A stretch of DNA of 64,000 nt, taken from positions 1-64,000 of the forward strand of contig JBQDYD010000001.1 in assembly GCA_051967755.1 (NCBI GenBank). The letters run 5' to 3'. Of this stretch, positions 18,399-27,064 are shown one piece after another; the first letter of the stretch is position 1, and every line of letters begins with the position of its first letter. A model generated the notes under the pieces. The model did not search any database and was not told the origin of the DNA. It was given only the letters and a program-made list of their open reading frames with translations. The position numbers and the translations under genes are program-made. Source of the stretch: UBA1672 sp051967755. GTDB taxonomy: Bacteria > Pseudomonadota > Alphaproteobacteria > Micavibrionales > Micavibrionaceae.

Positions 18399-19664
18399 TT
18401 AGACCATTCCGGCACGGAACTGCATATCAATGTCTGCAGATAACTGCTGTCTTGCTTGGGCTGTATCAACACGTGTCAGGTCTAAATACGTTTGCACACT
18501 GGTAGAGTCAAAGCGCGTATCAGACGCCAAGAGTGTTACATCCCTGACACTGTCCCCGGCCAACATCGCATCCAAAGAATCATATTTACTACTGGAAACA
18601 GGAGCTTCTTCGACGATCGCCTGCGTCGGCAATGCATGAACCACCTCAGCGTCCATAATAATATCATTCATGGCATCATTACCATTTTGCGCAGATGCAT
18701 ACATCTTATCCGCCGTAATCACATCACCATAATGCTCTCTTACATAATCATGATTCTCATCAACCTGATCCAGAGCGTATTCAAGCTCCATAAGGTCTTG
18801 CATTTCAGGTTGATCAAGACCATCCGGATCAGCAGCCAAGAATTCAGCGAGATCATCTATCTCCATATTATCCCAATTTGCCCCCTCAGATGATGTATCT
18901 GTGGCAGCCTCAGCAGTTGAAACGGCGGTGCTTTGCTCCATCCGAGTATCTGTCGGACCACTGGAATTTTGCAGTTGTGATAACGTATCCTCTAACAAAC
19001 TACGCTGTTGCTCAGGGCTAAGCTGCTTATCCGCTTTGCTTAACTCCTGATTCATATAATATGCTTTACCTGCGGTCGAGAACGTTCCCCCGCCGGCCCA
19101 CAATTCAACCGCAATATACGCCATCGCAGCGTCCTTACCGCTACTTCCGCCCGGTATCATCTGATCCGCCGCTTCCAATGGGTTAATCCCCATTTCCTGC
19201 GCGGACTCCATAAACTGATCCATTGCCTCGGCTTTTGCAGATTTCCAATCCGACTGAAAAGAATTCATCTGATTTTCCATTTCAGCACGTGCCAAGCCCG
19301 CCTTCTGAGAAATCTGAGCGCCATCCGTAACCACCTTATTCGCATCACGCATCAAACTTTGTGCGTTCACCTTGGGGCCGGAATAATTCTTGCCGGGGAA
19401 CATTGTCTGCATCAGGCTCTCTTTGCGCGTATTTCCTTGCACAAGAGACTGGGTAAATGACTGTTTTTCTTCGCCATAGATCGGGTCAGGAACAATTGTC
19501 GCCCCACCATAATTCTTATTATTGTAGAAATCATCACTGGGCTTTGGTGCTTCGTTAGGGTCAAAAAGCATCATGATATCGCGACCGTCTATCGGGTGCG
19601 GAGACGTTCTATACCCCGTACCTGACGTCGACACATCATTAAAAGCCACTGATCTTAAAGACAT
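18399..19664 (-). CDS. Large acidic orphan protein, 421 residues
   Basis: No family recognised. The protein is strongly acidic and Gln/Ser/Met-rich. A central Ala-rich helical part (about 95-215) is followed by a low-complexity, Asp/Glu-rich stretch (about 235-330). No signal peptide or strong membrane segment is seen, apart from a mildly hydrophobic AMAYIAVELWAGGG. ATG is preceded by AGGTG eight bases upstream. It faces the trehalase gene across a 276-base divergent region. It may be a surface, secreted or cytoskeletal-type protein, but nothing in the sequence shows this. Confidence 0.65.
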   Translation of the reverse strand: MSLRSVAFNDVSTSGTGYRTSPHPIDGRDIMMLFDPNEAPKPSDDFYNNKNYGGATIVPDPIYGEEKQSFTQSLVQGNTRKESLMQTMFPGKNYSGPKVNAQSLMRDANKVVTDGAQISQKAGLARAEMENQMNSFQSDWKSAKAEAMDQFMESAQEMGINPLEAADQMIPGGSSGKDAAMAYIAVELWAGGGTFSTAGKAYYMNQELSKADKQLSPEQQRSLLEDTLSQLQNSSGPTDTRMEQSTAVSTAEAATDTSSEGANWDNMEIDDLAEFLAADPDGLDQPEMQDLMELEYALDQVDENHDYVREHYGDVITADKMYASAQNGNDAMNDIIMDAEVVHALPTQAIVEEAPVSSSKYDSLDAMLAGDSVRDVTLLASDTRFDSTSVQTYLDLTRVDTAQARQQLSADIDMQFRAGMV

Positions 19665-19697
19665 TTTTTACACACCTAAATTGTTGTTTTATTTGGA

Positions 19698-19714
19698 TTC
19701 GTTCACTAAACGAA
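19698..19714. repeat. Inverted repeat in the orphan/trehalase divergent region
   Basis: Arms TTCGTT and AACGAA with a five-base loop lie 34 bases upstream of the 421-residue orphan's start. It may be an operator or a 5' leader hairpin. No regulator is identified. Confidence 0.3.
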
Positions 19715-19861
19715 CCTCACCCACTATACGCGTATACCACAGTATATCCCATCGAAAGCAAAAAACACAAATAAAATGTCATAATATTGCCGCAATTCCC
19801 TAACACGGCAGAACATATCGTTATTTTTGTGCGCTGCATTACATTTTCCACCGATAAAACA

Positions 19862-19891
19862 TTGATAAAAAACATTATATTTCGATAGTAT
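19862..19891 (+). promoter_or_regulatory. Candidate promoter for trehalase
   Basis: TTGATA (19862-19867) and TAGTAT (19886-19891) with an 18-base spacer lie about 50 bases before the trehalase ATG. This is a reasonable housekeeping-type promoter. Confidence 0.45.
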
Positions 19892-19940
19892 GATGATCCG
19901 CAGAGAAATATAAAAACAAAATTCGGGGAAAACGCGTACA

Positions 19941-21842
19941 ATGAAATTACTAAATAATGGCCGACATACTGACCATGATGATTCGAACATATTTGATGTT
20001 CCTCCGATTAATGACCATTCAGATACAAGCCTGCATCCTGACATTCATGACCACATTAAAGGCATGTTCAAAAAACTAACCCGCAACCCCGAAGACTGGC
20101 TTCTCGGCGCGCTGGAAGATGAAAAAGTTCCGCTTAATCCTGACGGGTCTTTGATTATTTATATTTCAGATTCTGAAAATATCGAAACGGCGGAACACGT
20201 CATCGCAAATGCACGAAAAACCATTGAAGACAGGCTGTCATCAGGAAACGAAGTCCTGAACAGGAAAAATGAACTGGCCACGCTGGAAAACCTCTCTCAA
20301 GTTGAGATCAGACGCCTGCCACGCGATGAAGACGGAAAATTGGATATCCCACTAAACGAGCACGGGTTACTATACCTGCCGCATCCTTATATCGTTCCGG
20401 GTGTTCGTTTTAATGAAATGTATAATTGGGATACGGCCTTCACGGTACGCGGTTTAGTCGAAGGTGGTGACGTTGCCGAAGCAAAGCACCTCGCCGATAA
20501 TATGCTGTATCAGGTAGAGCATTACGGCACCATTCTAAACGGTAATCGATCGTATTACATGGATGAAAAACCAAGATCGCAGCCGCCGCTGCTGACCTCA
20601 ACGGTTATGGCAGTTTACGATGAATATGATCAAATAGAATCACCTGCGCAGGATAAAGTTGAATGGCTAAAGCACGCGGCAGAGCTATCTGAGAAATATC
20701 ACGGCCACTGGGTGACCGCACCGCATATTGATGACGGCACGGGTCTGTCACAATATAATTCAGACAACGGAAAACCGGGGGATGAAGTGCTCTATAGTGA
20801 GCCGGAGCATTACGCGCTCGCGCTCAGCCTATTGATGGGCATGCATGACCGCCAAAAGGAAATCGGCGATGTCCCAATGGATGACCTGCCATACCAAGAT
20901 CGCAAAGACCGATATTACCTTGATCAATATCTAGGTTTTGATGAAGATGGCACACCGCACCTGACCGAAGACTTCTATCGCGGTGATCGCGCCATGCGCG
21001 AAAGTGGCTTTGATCCATCACGCCTGTTTGGTTTTTTCAATGTTGATATTATTAACCACCTGCCCGTCTCGCTCAATTCACTGCGTTATAAAATGGAAGA
21101 AGAACTCAGCGATATGTACGGCATTCTTGCCAAGGAAGAACCAGGCAACATGAAATGGCCGGATAAGCAAGCTGAGTGGCAGGAACGCGCCGCGGCCACC
21201 AAAGAAAACATACAAACGCACCTATATGATGATGGGCTTGATGCTGATGGAAACAGCGCCAGATATCCTGCGTTCCGTGCCTTGAATACAAACGCAGAAA
21301 TGCGTGAAAAATACAACATAGAGCCATTTCGCGATTATAATATGGCTGTTGGCTTCTTCCCGTTATGGACGGGGATTGCCTCGCAGGAGCAAGCCGACCA
21401 CGTGGTTGGGAATCTGTTACCAAAGCTCATGACAGATCACGGTATGATGACAAGCGATAAACAAACAGGAAGTCAGTGGGACGCCCCCATCATTTGGGCG
21501 CCCTTACAAATCATCGCGATGGAATCATTAGAGAATTACGGATATCACGAAGAAGCGCGCGATATCGGGCAAAAATTCTTAGACACCGTTATGGGCGAAT
21601 ATGCACGCACAGGCCAGATATTCGAAAAATATGAGGGCATCAACGGCACATCCAACACCGCCCCATTTGTGAATAACGGCTATTCAACCAATGATGTCGG
21701 CTTTGCATGGACCAACGCCGCGGTTCTTGATATCGAGAATATCTTGGAACGCATTGAGGCAAAAATGAATGGTGTGTCATTAAATAACGATCATGACCAC
21801 GACCACGATCCTGATAGGGACTTTGACCAATTACGCGTCTAA
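19941..21842 (+). CDS. Trehalase, glycoside hydrolase family 37
   Basis: Hydrolyses trehalose to two glucoses. Family 37 signatures are present: VPGVRFNEMYNWDTAF (signature 1 region), RESGFDPSR with the likely acid Asp, and GSQWDAPIIWAP (signature 2). EKYEGING carries the likely base Glu. At 633 residues it is longer than E. coli TreF, with about 100 extra N-terminal residues. There is no signal peptide, so it is probably cytoplasmic. The C-terminus ends in an unusual run of alternating Asp and His (NDHDHDHDPDRDFD). It is divergent from a 421-residue orphan and convergent with the YifB gene. It may serve osmolyte turnover or carbon use. Confidence 0.92.
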   Translation: MKLLNNGRHTDHDDSNIFDVPPINDHSDTSLHPDIHDHIKGMFKKLTRNPEDWLLGALEDEKVPLNPDGSLIIYISDSENIETAEHVIANARKTIEDRLSSGNEVLNRKNELATLENLSQVEIRRLPRDEDGKLDIPLNEHGLLYLPHPYIVPGVRFNEMYNWDTAFTVRGLVEGGDVAEAKHLADNMLYQVEHYGTILNGNRSYYMDEKPRSQPPLLTSTVMAVYDEYDQIESPAQDKVEWLKHAAELSEKYHGHWVTAPHIDDGTGLSQYNSDNGKPGDEVLYSEPEHYALALSLLMGMHDRQKEIGDVPMDDLPYQDRKDRYYLDQYLGFDEDGTPHLTEDFYRGDRAMRESGFDPSRLFGFFNVDIINHLPVSLNSLRYKMEEELSDMYGILAKEEPGNMKWPDKQAEWQERAAATKENIQTHLYDDGLDADGNSARYPAFRALNTNAEMREKYNIEPFRDYNMAVGFFPLWTGIASQEQADHVVGNLLPKLMTDHGMMTSDKQTGSQWDAPIIWAPLQIIAMESLENYGYHEEARDIGQKFLDTVMGEYARTGQIFEKYEGINGTSNTAPFVNNGYSTNDVGFAWTNAAVLDIENILERIEAKMNGVSLNNDHDHDHDPDRDFDQLRV

Positions 21843-21849
21843 ATCTAAA

Positions 21850-23373
21850 TCAAGACAGCGCCATACGCCGATAACTCAGCGCTTCGGCGATATCGGCCTT
21901 GGTTAAACGCTCCGCCCCGCCATTTAAATCTGCAATTGTTCTGGCGACACGCAAAATGCGGTAATAGCCGCGGGCAGAAAGCTTGGCTTGCTCAACCGAT
22001 TTTATGAATAAGGCGCGCGTTTCTTCATCCATTTGTGTCACCTCATCCAATATTGACCCGTCCGCATTGGCGTTAATCGGCGATATACCCTTGGCGAACT
22101 GCGCCTCATAGCGTTGCTTTTGCAAATCACGCGCCGCCTGCACACGCGCCGCCACAACCGCAGAGGAATCGCCAGTCCCTGCCGCTTGTAAATCCGCAAC
22201 CTGCACAGGCGGGACATCAACATGGATATCAATGCGATCCATCAACGGGCCGGAAATTTTCGATTGGTAATCCGCGCCGCATCTGGGCGCCTTGGTACAT
22301 TCCATATCCACATCCCCCAAATACCCGCATCGACACGGGTTCATCGCCGCAATCAGTTGGAACCGCGCAGGATAGCGAATATGTGCGTTGGCGCGCGCAA
22401 CCAGCGCATCTCCTGTTTCCAGTGGTTGGCGCAAGGCCTCTAATGTGCCGCGCGCAAATTCAGGCAGCTCATCCAAAAACAAAACCCCATGATGCGCGAG
22501 AGAGATTTCCCCCGGCTTTACCTTTTGCCCGCCGCCAATAAGAGCGGGTTGAGAGGCCGAATGATGCGGCGCGCGGAACGGTCTGCGCTTCACCAGACCG
22601 CCCTCAGGCAACACCCCCGCAAGTGAATGCACCATCGATAGCTCCAGCGCTTCTTTCGGGGTCAACTCTGGCAGAACACCCGGCAAACAGCTCGCCAGCA
22701 TAGACTTCCCTGATCCGGGCGGGCCGATCATTAGCATGTTATGGCCACCTGCCGCGGCAATCTCCAGCGCGCGTTTCGCGCTCTCCTGCCCCTTTACCTG
22801 CGCAAGGTCAGGCACAATAAAATCATTATCATTGGCCAGTGTTGCTTCGGGGCGGCCCAACACTTGTGCGCCTTTAATGTGGTTAATCAGCTGCAGCAAA
22901 TCCGCAGGCGCAAGAATACCTAAATCCCCCGCCCATGCCGCTTCACCACCACACTCTTTGGGGCAAATCAGGTTGCGGCTCATCTCACCCGCATGCATCG
23001 CGGCGGGCAAAACACCCGACACAGGGCGGATTGAAGCATCAAGGGACAACTCCCCCAACACAACATATTCTTCCAATTCCTCTTTTGGGATAACGCCCAT
23101 CGCGCCGAGCAAGCCCAGCGCAATCGGCAGATCAAAATGGCTTCCTTCTTTTGACAGGTCGGCAGGCGCCATATTCACGGTAAGGCGTTTCGGCGGCAAA
23201 GACATCCCCAGCGCATGCAACGCGGCGCGCACGCGCTCTTTACTCTCTGCCACCGCTTTATCCGGCAGGCCGACAATGTTAAACGCAGGCAAGCCATTCG
23301 ATAGTTGCACCTGCACATCAACGGGCTTGACCTCTATGCCTTGAAACGCAACTGTATTAACCCGTGCTACCAT
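21850..23373 (-). CDS. comM: YifB/ComM-family AAA+ ATPase
   Basis: Mg-chelatase-like AAA+ protein of 507 residues. In naturally transformable bacteria ComM acts as a hexameric branch-migration helicase during integration of incoming DNA. The N-terminal domain shows FNIVGLPDKAVAESKERVRAAL, the ATPase GPPGSGKSMLA (Walker A) and VLFLDELPEF (Walker B). A zinc-like CRCGYLGD insert and a C-terminal helical domain (LRVARTIADLNG) follow. Its ATG overlaps the stop of the upstream secreted orphan by one base (TAATG), implying translational coupling. The gene is common even in bacteria not known to be competent. Confidence 0.94.
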   Translation of the reverse strand: MVARVNTVAFQGIEVKPVDVQVQLSNGLPAFNIVGLPDKAVAESKERVRAALHALGMSLPPKRLTVNMAPADLSKEGSHFDLPIALGLLGAMGVIPKEELEEYVVLGELSLDASIRPVSGVLPAAMHAGEMSRNLICPKECGGEAAWAGDLGILAPADLLQLINHIKGAQVLGRPEATLANDNDFIVPDLAQVKGQESAKRALEIAAAGGHNMLMIGPPGSGKSMLASCLPGVLPELTPKEALELSMVHSLAGVLPEGGLVKRRPFRAPHHSASQPALIGGGQKVKPGEISLAHHGVLFLDELPEFARGTLEALRQPLETGDALVARANAHIRYPARFQLIAAMNPCRCGYLGDVDMECTKAPRCGADYQSKISGPLMDRIDIHVDVPPVQVADLQAAGTGDSSAVVAARVQAARDLQKQRYEAQFAKGISPINANADGSILDEVTQMDEETRALFIKSVEQAKLSARGYYRILRVARTIADLNGGAERLTKADIAEALSYRRMALS

Positions 23374-23960
23374 TATTTCTTTTCCTTGTTGGCTTTTTGT
23401 CTTTTATACCACTCTGTATTTTCAAACCAGTAAGGAATTTTTACAGGCTTACATTCAGACCTCGGTTCTTCACCATCAAAAAAGATAGTACAGTTTTCCT
23501 GCTTAAAAGGAGATAATATGATTTCACTTTTGTAATTTTGACCTTTGCACCCACCACCACTATTTATATAGCCCACTTCAATCCCATCATACTTAACCAA
23601 AAAATTTGCACTTTCAGTCCCTCCACACATGCCTGTAGGTTTTGGTTTTCGATGTGAATTAACCTCAACAGTGATTTCACGATGTTTAAGTTTACATGTA
23701 ACTGGATTGCTGGCTAACTGCCTAAGAGAGTAAATCCCTGTCTCCTGTGCTTTTTCATATGACAGTGCATCTGTATCGGAAAGCGAAAAAGATTTTATAG
23801 AAAAATACCTAAGATCTTTGTTGCAGGTGACCTGAAGAAAATACTCTTCAAAACTTGCTCTGACAGGTGTCGAAATTACAGAGACCAAAAATACCAAAAT
23901 TAGACCAAACCGCACATGCTGTCTAATGTATGTAATAGTATTCTGTTTTTGTAACCTCAT
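23373..23960 (-). CDS. Secreted protein, unknown function
   Basis: About 195 residues with an N-terminal signal peptide (hydrophobic LILVFLVSVIS, cleavage near ASFEE). The mature domain has several cysteines (at VTCNKD, VTCKLK, MCGGTE, GGCKG, NCTIF and ECKPV), suggesting disulfides, and a basic C-terminus. No family recognised. The ATG at 23960 is preferred; an in-frame GTG at 23978 lacks a ribosome site. It overlaps the YifB start codon by one base. Confidence 0.68.
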   Translation of the reverse strand: MRLQKQNTITYIRQHVRFGLILVFLVSVISTPVRASFEEYFLQVTCNKDLRYFSIKSFSLSDTDALSYEKAQETGIYSLRQLASNPVTCKLKHREITVEVNSHRKPKPTGMCGGTESANFLVKYDGIEVGYINSGGGCKGQNYKSEIILSPFKQENCTIFFDGEEPRSECKPVKIPYWFENTEWYKRQKANKEKK

Positions 23961-24079
23961 ACATTCTTTATCGCACACCCCATACGAAATAAAAATGCAA
24001 AAAGATTCGCCATATTAAGAGTTTGTTTAGATTCACCCATTAATACGGATATCAGTGTGTTATAAGGGAGTGTGAAATC

Positions 24080-24649
24080 ATGGCACAAAGTGAACAGCAA
24101 AAAGCGTTACTGAAGAACAACCTTCAAGTTCCGCTTATCGTGAGAGATTTATTAATTACAGGGCAATGCCCGTCGGATGAAACCATTTACGGTCTTCATG
24201 ATATTATGGGCAGTTACCAGCCTGATATGGCGGTTTTAACCTGCGCCTTTGTGATGAAGGAAATTGCATCCTTAGAGATGATATCAACCAGCGATCTGGC
24301 CTTTTTGAATTTAGAGTGTGAACGTCTGATAGAGCGATATTCCGCCCGTGATGATCTAGCGCAGGACAACCCCGAAATGTGGGAAGACAGCCAGCCCGAC
24401 ATGATGTGTGATATTGCCGAGGATTTAGAAGGGTTTCTTGACCTGCTCTCGCTTTGTAAACTTTCATTTGAAATCACCGCGCCGCATATCGCGCACATCC
24501 TGAATATTATGGACGTGCAGTTGCAATGCCAGTTGATGATCGTTGATGAAGTATTGGAACAGCTGGCGCAAAGCAAGCAGCCAACACCACCGCAAAGTCA
24601 AAACGGTTATGCCGCGGAAAATGTAATTATGTTCCCCGGGAACGCTTAA
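24080..24649 (+). CDS. Acidic orphan protein, 189 residues
   Basis: Unrecognised soluble, helical, acidic protein. A strong ribosome site AAGGGAG lies nine bases before the ATG. Notable composition: many Leu, Glu, Asp and Met, with cysteines at about 30, 55, 85 and 115. No signal or membrane segment. Its 3' end overlaps the convergent HIT-protein gene by four bases. Confidence 0.7.
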   Translation: MAQSEQQKALLKNNLQVPLIVRDLLITGQCPSDETIYGLHDIMGSYQPDMAVLTCAFVMKEIASLEMISTSDLAFLNLECERLIERYSARDDLAQDNPEMWEDSQPDMMCDIAEDLEGFLDLLSLCKLSFEITAPHIAHILNIMDVQLQCQLMIVDEVLEQLAQSKQPTPPQSQNGYAAENVIMFPGNA

Positions 24650-25014
24650 GCGGCCTTTGCAACCATCGGGCCGATATGCTTACCGCCTAATAAATGCAGG
24701 TGAAAGTGCGGCACTTCCTGACCGCCATTTAACCCTGTATTGGCGATTGACCTGAACCCGTCATCAGTGATGCCTTTTTCCGCCACGATTTTAGCCACGG
24801 CCGCGAAGAATGCTTTAATCTCTTCTGCGGGGGCATTTGCACCAAAATCATCAATCGACACATATTTTCCCTTTGGGATCACCAAAATATGTACGGGCGC
24901 TTGGGGCGCAATATCATTAAACGCAAGCACATGATCATCTTCGTAAACCTTATCGCACGGGATGTCCCCTTTTAGGATTTTCGCGAAAATATTGTCATCA
25001 TCATAGGCAGGCAT
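24646..25014 (-). CDS. HIT-family purine nucleoside phosphoramidase
   Basis: Histidine triad protein of 122 residues, like HinT, which hydrolyses AMP-lysine and other nucleoside phosphoramidates. The active site HFHLHLLGG near the C-terminus gives the HxHxHxx triad, and DIAPQAPVHILVIPK is the substrate-binding strand. AAAGGA lies eight bases before the ATG. It is divergent from panD. Confidence 0.93.
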   Translation of the reverse strand: MPAYDDDNIFAKILKGDIPCDKVYEDDHVLAFNDIAPQAPVHILVIPKGKYVSIDDFGANAPAEEIKAFFAAVAKIVAEKGITDDGFRSIANTGLNGGQEVPHFHLHLLGGKHIGPMVAKAA

Positions 25015-25096
25015 TATAAAATTCCTTTAAATTCGGGTTCGTTTGTTATACAAGTCGAAGCAAATTTATACACCGATCAAGGCAGGACATAAAGTC

Positions 25097-25456
25097 ATGA
25101 ATTTGACATTGCTAAAATCAAAGCTTCACCGCGCAACGGTAACACAGGCGGATTTGGACTATGAAGGCTCTATCACAATCGATGAAGACCTCATGGACGC
25201 GGCCAATTTATTAGAGCATGAACAGGTTGATGTGCTCGACATTACCAATGGGAACCGCCTGACAACGTATGTCATCAAGGGTGAACGCGGATCAGGTGTG
25301 ATCGGCATTAACGGTGCGGCGGCGCATTTAGTTAAGCCTAATGATTTGGTGATTATTTGTGCCTATGCACAGATGAGCGAAGTAAACGCAAAGCGCCATG
25401 AGCCGACTGTTTTGTTATTAGATGAAAATAACGCGGTAAAACGCCCTGCCCGCTAA
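25097..25456 (+). CDS. panD: Aspartate 1-decarboxylase precursor
   Basis: Makes beta-alanine for pantothenate and CoA. The zymogen self-cleaves to form a pyruvoyl group. From the ATG at 25097 the cleavage site falls exactly at Gly24-Ser25 and catalytic residues at Lys9, Arg54 and Tyr58, the E. coli numbering. That decides against the longer in-frame start at 25043. Length 119 residues. The 3' end overlaps the convergent D,D-peptidase gene by four bases. panB and panC are not in the window. Confidence 0.96.
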   Translation: MNLTLLKSKLHRATVTQADLDYEGSITIDEDLMDAANLLEHEQVDVLDITNGNRLTTYVIKGERGSGVIGINGAAAHLVKPNDLVIICAYAQMSEVNAKRHEPTVLLLDENNAVKRPAR

Positions 25457-26550
25457 TCAGGGATATGATCATGGTCAAACGGGCGATGATGCCAAGTGTG
25501 ATCAGGGTCTTGGCCTTTCATATTATGCGGCCAGTTATCTAAATACGGGTCCCATAATGGCGGTGGATGCATACTGGCAGGTATAATTTCAGGGATCTCT
25601 TGCTGCTCTTCCTCCAGTTTTTCAAACGCCTCATCCAAAAGCGCCATAAAATCAAGCTCACGATCCTTAACGTTTTTACCGCCAACATAAGATGCGATAA
25701 TGCTTTCATCCCCTTTACGTACAAACGCAGTCAGCGCAAACCCGGTTTTACAGGTAAAGCCCGTCTTGCCGTACACCTCATCATAAGGAAGGTCATCTTT
25801 GTGCAGCAATGTATTCGTATTGCGCAAATTTAAACGCCTGACATGGGCTTCGCTGGTTCCCATAAGTTGCAGCAAATCAGGATGCTCATCTGCGATGTGC
25901 TTCAAAAGAACTGCCATATCGTGCGTCGTGGAACCTTTGCCCTTCGCCCTGATTAACGACGCGGGCAAGCCGCTGGAGTTATAAAACACCGTGCTGTCCA
26001 TGCCGATTTCGCGCGCGCGCTCATTCATCAAACTAATGAAATCTGTTTCTGTATTACCGACACCACGCACTTTTGCGACATTTTCGGCAATCGTTGCCGC
26101 CAAATCATTATAGGAACGCACGGCCGCCCCCGCGAGGGCATCACCAAATTTTACAGGGCTCCGCCAACCGCTGAAACGCTCCATGTCACCGCGTAAATAT
26201 GTCCCCGTTGCGATGTAAATGCGATCATCTTCGTCTATCAAACCATCTTCCATCGCTTCATACGCCAATAACAAGGTCATCATTTTTGTCATTGAGGCAG
26301 GCTGTATTTTCTCATTCCCATCATGATCAATCAGAATCTCGCCTGTCTCTGCATTCATCGCAACAAAGGTTTCACGCTCCGGTGTGCATTGCGCGGACGC
26401 CTCATGGGTTGCCATCGCCCCCATCACCATAGCGAGCGCAGCAATACCAAAATTACGCTGCACCTTCTTAATCAGCTCAATCGCAGAAAAGCCTGACACA
26501 TCGTGCTCTTCTTTATGACTATCAAAATTATCGGGCAAATTATTATCCAT
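25453..26550 (-). CDS. D-alanyl-D-alanine carboxypeptidase/endopeptidase family protein
   Basis: Penicillin-binding-type serine peptidase acting on peptidoglycan in the periplasm. Catalytic motifs are SMTK (Ser86, Lys89), SYN (146-148) and KTG (262-264). A second KTG follows at 268-270 in KTGFTCKTG. About 33 polar residues precede the hydrophobic signal (about 34-53), an unusually long cytoplasmic lead. The C-terminal 40 residues are Pro/His/Asp-rich (WHHRPFDHDHIPD) and may be a metal-binding or disordered tail. Length 365. Divergent from trxA. Confidence 0.9.
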   Translation of the reverse strand: MDNNLPDNFDSHKEEHDVSGFSAIELIKKVQRNFGIAALAMVMGAMATHEASAQCTPERETFVAMNAETGEILIDHDGNEKIQPASMTKMMTLLLAYEAMEDGLIDEDDRIYIATGTYLRGDMERFSGWRSPVKFGDALAGAAVRSYNDLAATIAENVAKVRGVGNTETDFISLMNERAREIGMDSTVFYNSSGLPASLIRAKGKGSTTHDMAVLLKHIADEHPDLLQLMGTSEAHVRRLNLRNTNTLLHKDDLPYDEVYGKTGFTCKTGFALTAFVRKGDESIIASYVGGKNVKDRELDFMALLDEAFEKLEEEQQEIPEIIPASMHPPPLWDPYLDNWPHNMKGQDPDHTWHHRPFDHDHIPD

Positions 26551-26672
26551 AATTCACAGATAGCAAAAAGAAGCATAGATAATCAATTCTTATTTCAAAG
26601 CGCAGTAAAAACGCGTATATGTAATTTTTTTAATGTTCATGACGAATATATAAATAGAATAACAACGCGGCC

Positions 26673-26700
26673 TTGACGGATGCTTATCAATCTTCATATT
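26673..26700 (+). promoter_or_regulatory. Candidate promoter for trxA
   Basis: TTGACG (26673-26678) and CATATT (26695-26700), 16-base spacer, 40 bases upstream of the trxA ATG. The -35 box is near consensus. Confidence 0.5.
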
Positions 26701-26740
26701 GAAGCGGAGGTCGTGTGATAAAAAGGAAAGGATGTGCGAT

Positions 26741-27061
26741 ATGTCTTTACTCGCAGTTGATGACAATAATTTTGAATCTGAGGTTATAAATTCAGATAAC
26801 CCTGTATTGGTAGATTTCTGGGCAGAATGGTGTGGCCCGTGTAAGGCGCTTATGCCGGTTGTTGAAGAATTAGCCGGTGAATTGGGTGAAAAAGTTAAGG
26901 TCGTCAAAATGAATATTGAAGACGCCCCTGAAACACCGACAAAATATGGTTTACGCGGCGTTCCTACACTTATGATTTTCAAAGACGGTAAAGTCGTTGA
27001 TACACGTGTCGGCGGTATGCCGAAGGCGCAGCTATCTGACTGGGTTTCTGAAAACGTTTAA
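26741..27061 (+). CDS. trxA: Thioredoxin
   Basis: Cytosolic disulfide reductant of 106 residues with active site WCGPC (Cys31, Cys34) and the cis-Pro loop GVPTLMIF. The ATG at 26741 is chosen because AAAGGA (26727-26732) lies eight bases upstream. An in-frame TTG at 26699 would add 14 non-conserved residues. It is convergent with addA, with a three-base gap. In Alphaproteobacteria trxA commonly flanks addA, but usually co-directionally. Confidence 0.96.
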   Translation: MSLLAVDDNNFESEVINSDNPVLVDFWAEWCGPCKALMPVVEELAGELGEKVKVVKMNIEDAPETPTKYGLRGVPTLMIFKDGKVVDTRVGGMPKAQLSDWVSENV

Positions 27062-27064
27062 CGC

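Noticed and set aside
22736..23344. Open frame of about 202 codons on the plus strand
   Set aside because: Lies wholly inside the yifB/comM gene, which has clear conserved motifs on the other strand.
25043..25096. Longer panD start at 25043
   Set aside because: The ATG at 25097 places Gly24-Ser25, Lys9, Arg54 and Tyr58 at the standard positions.
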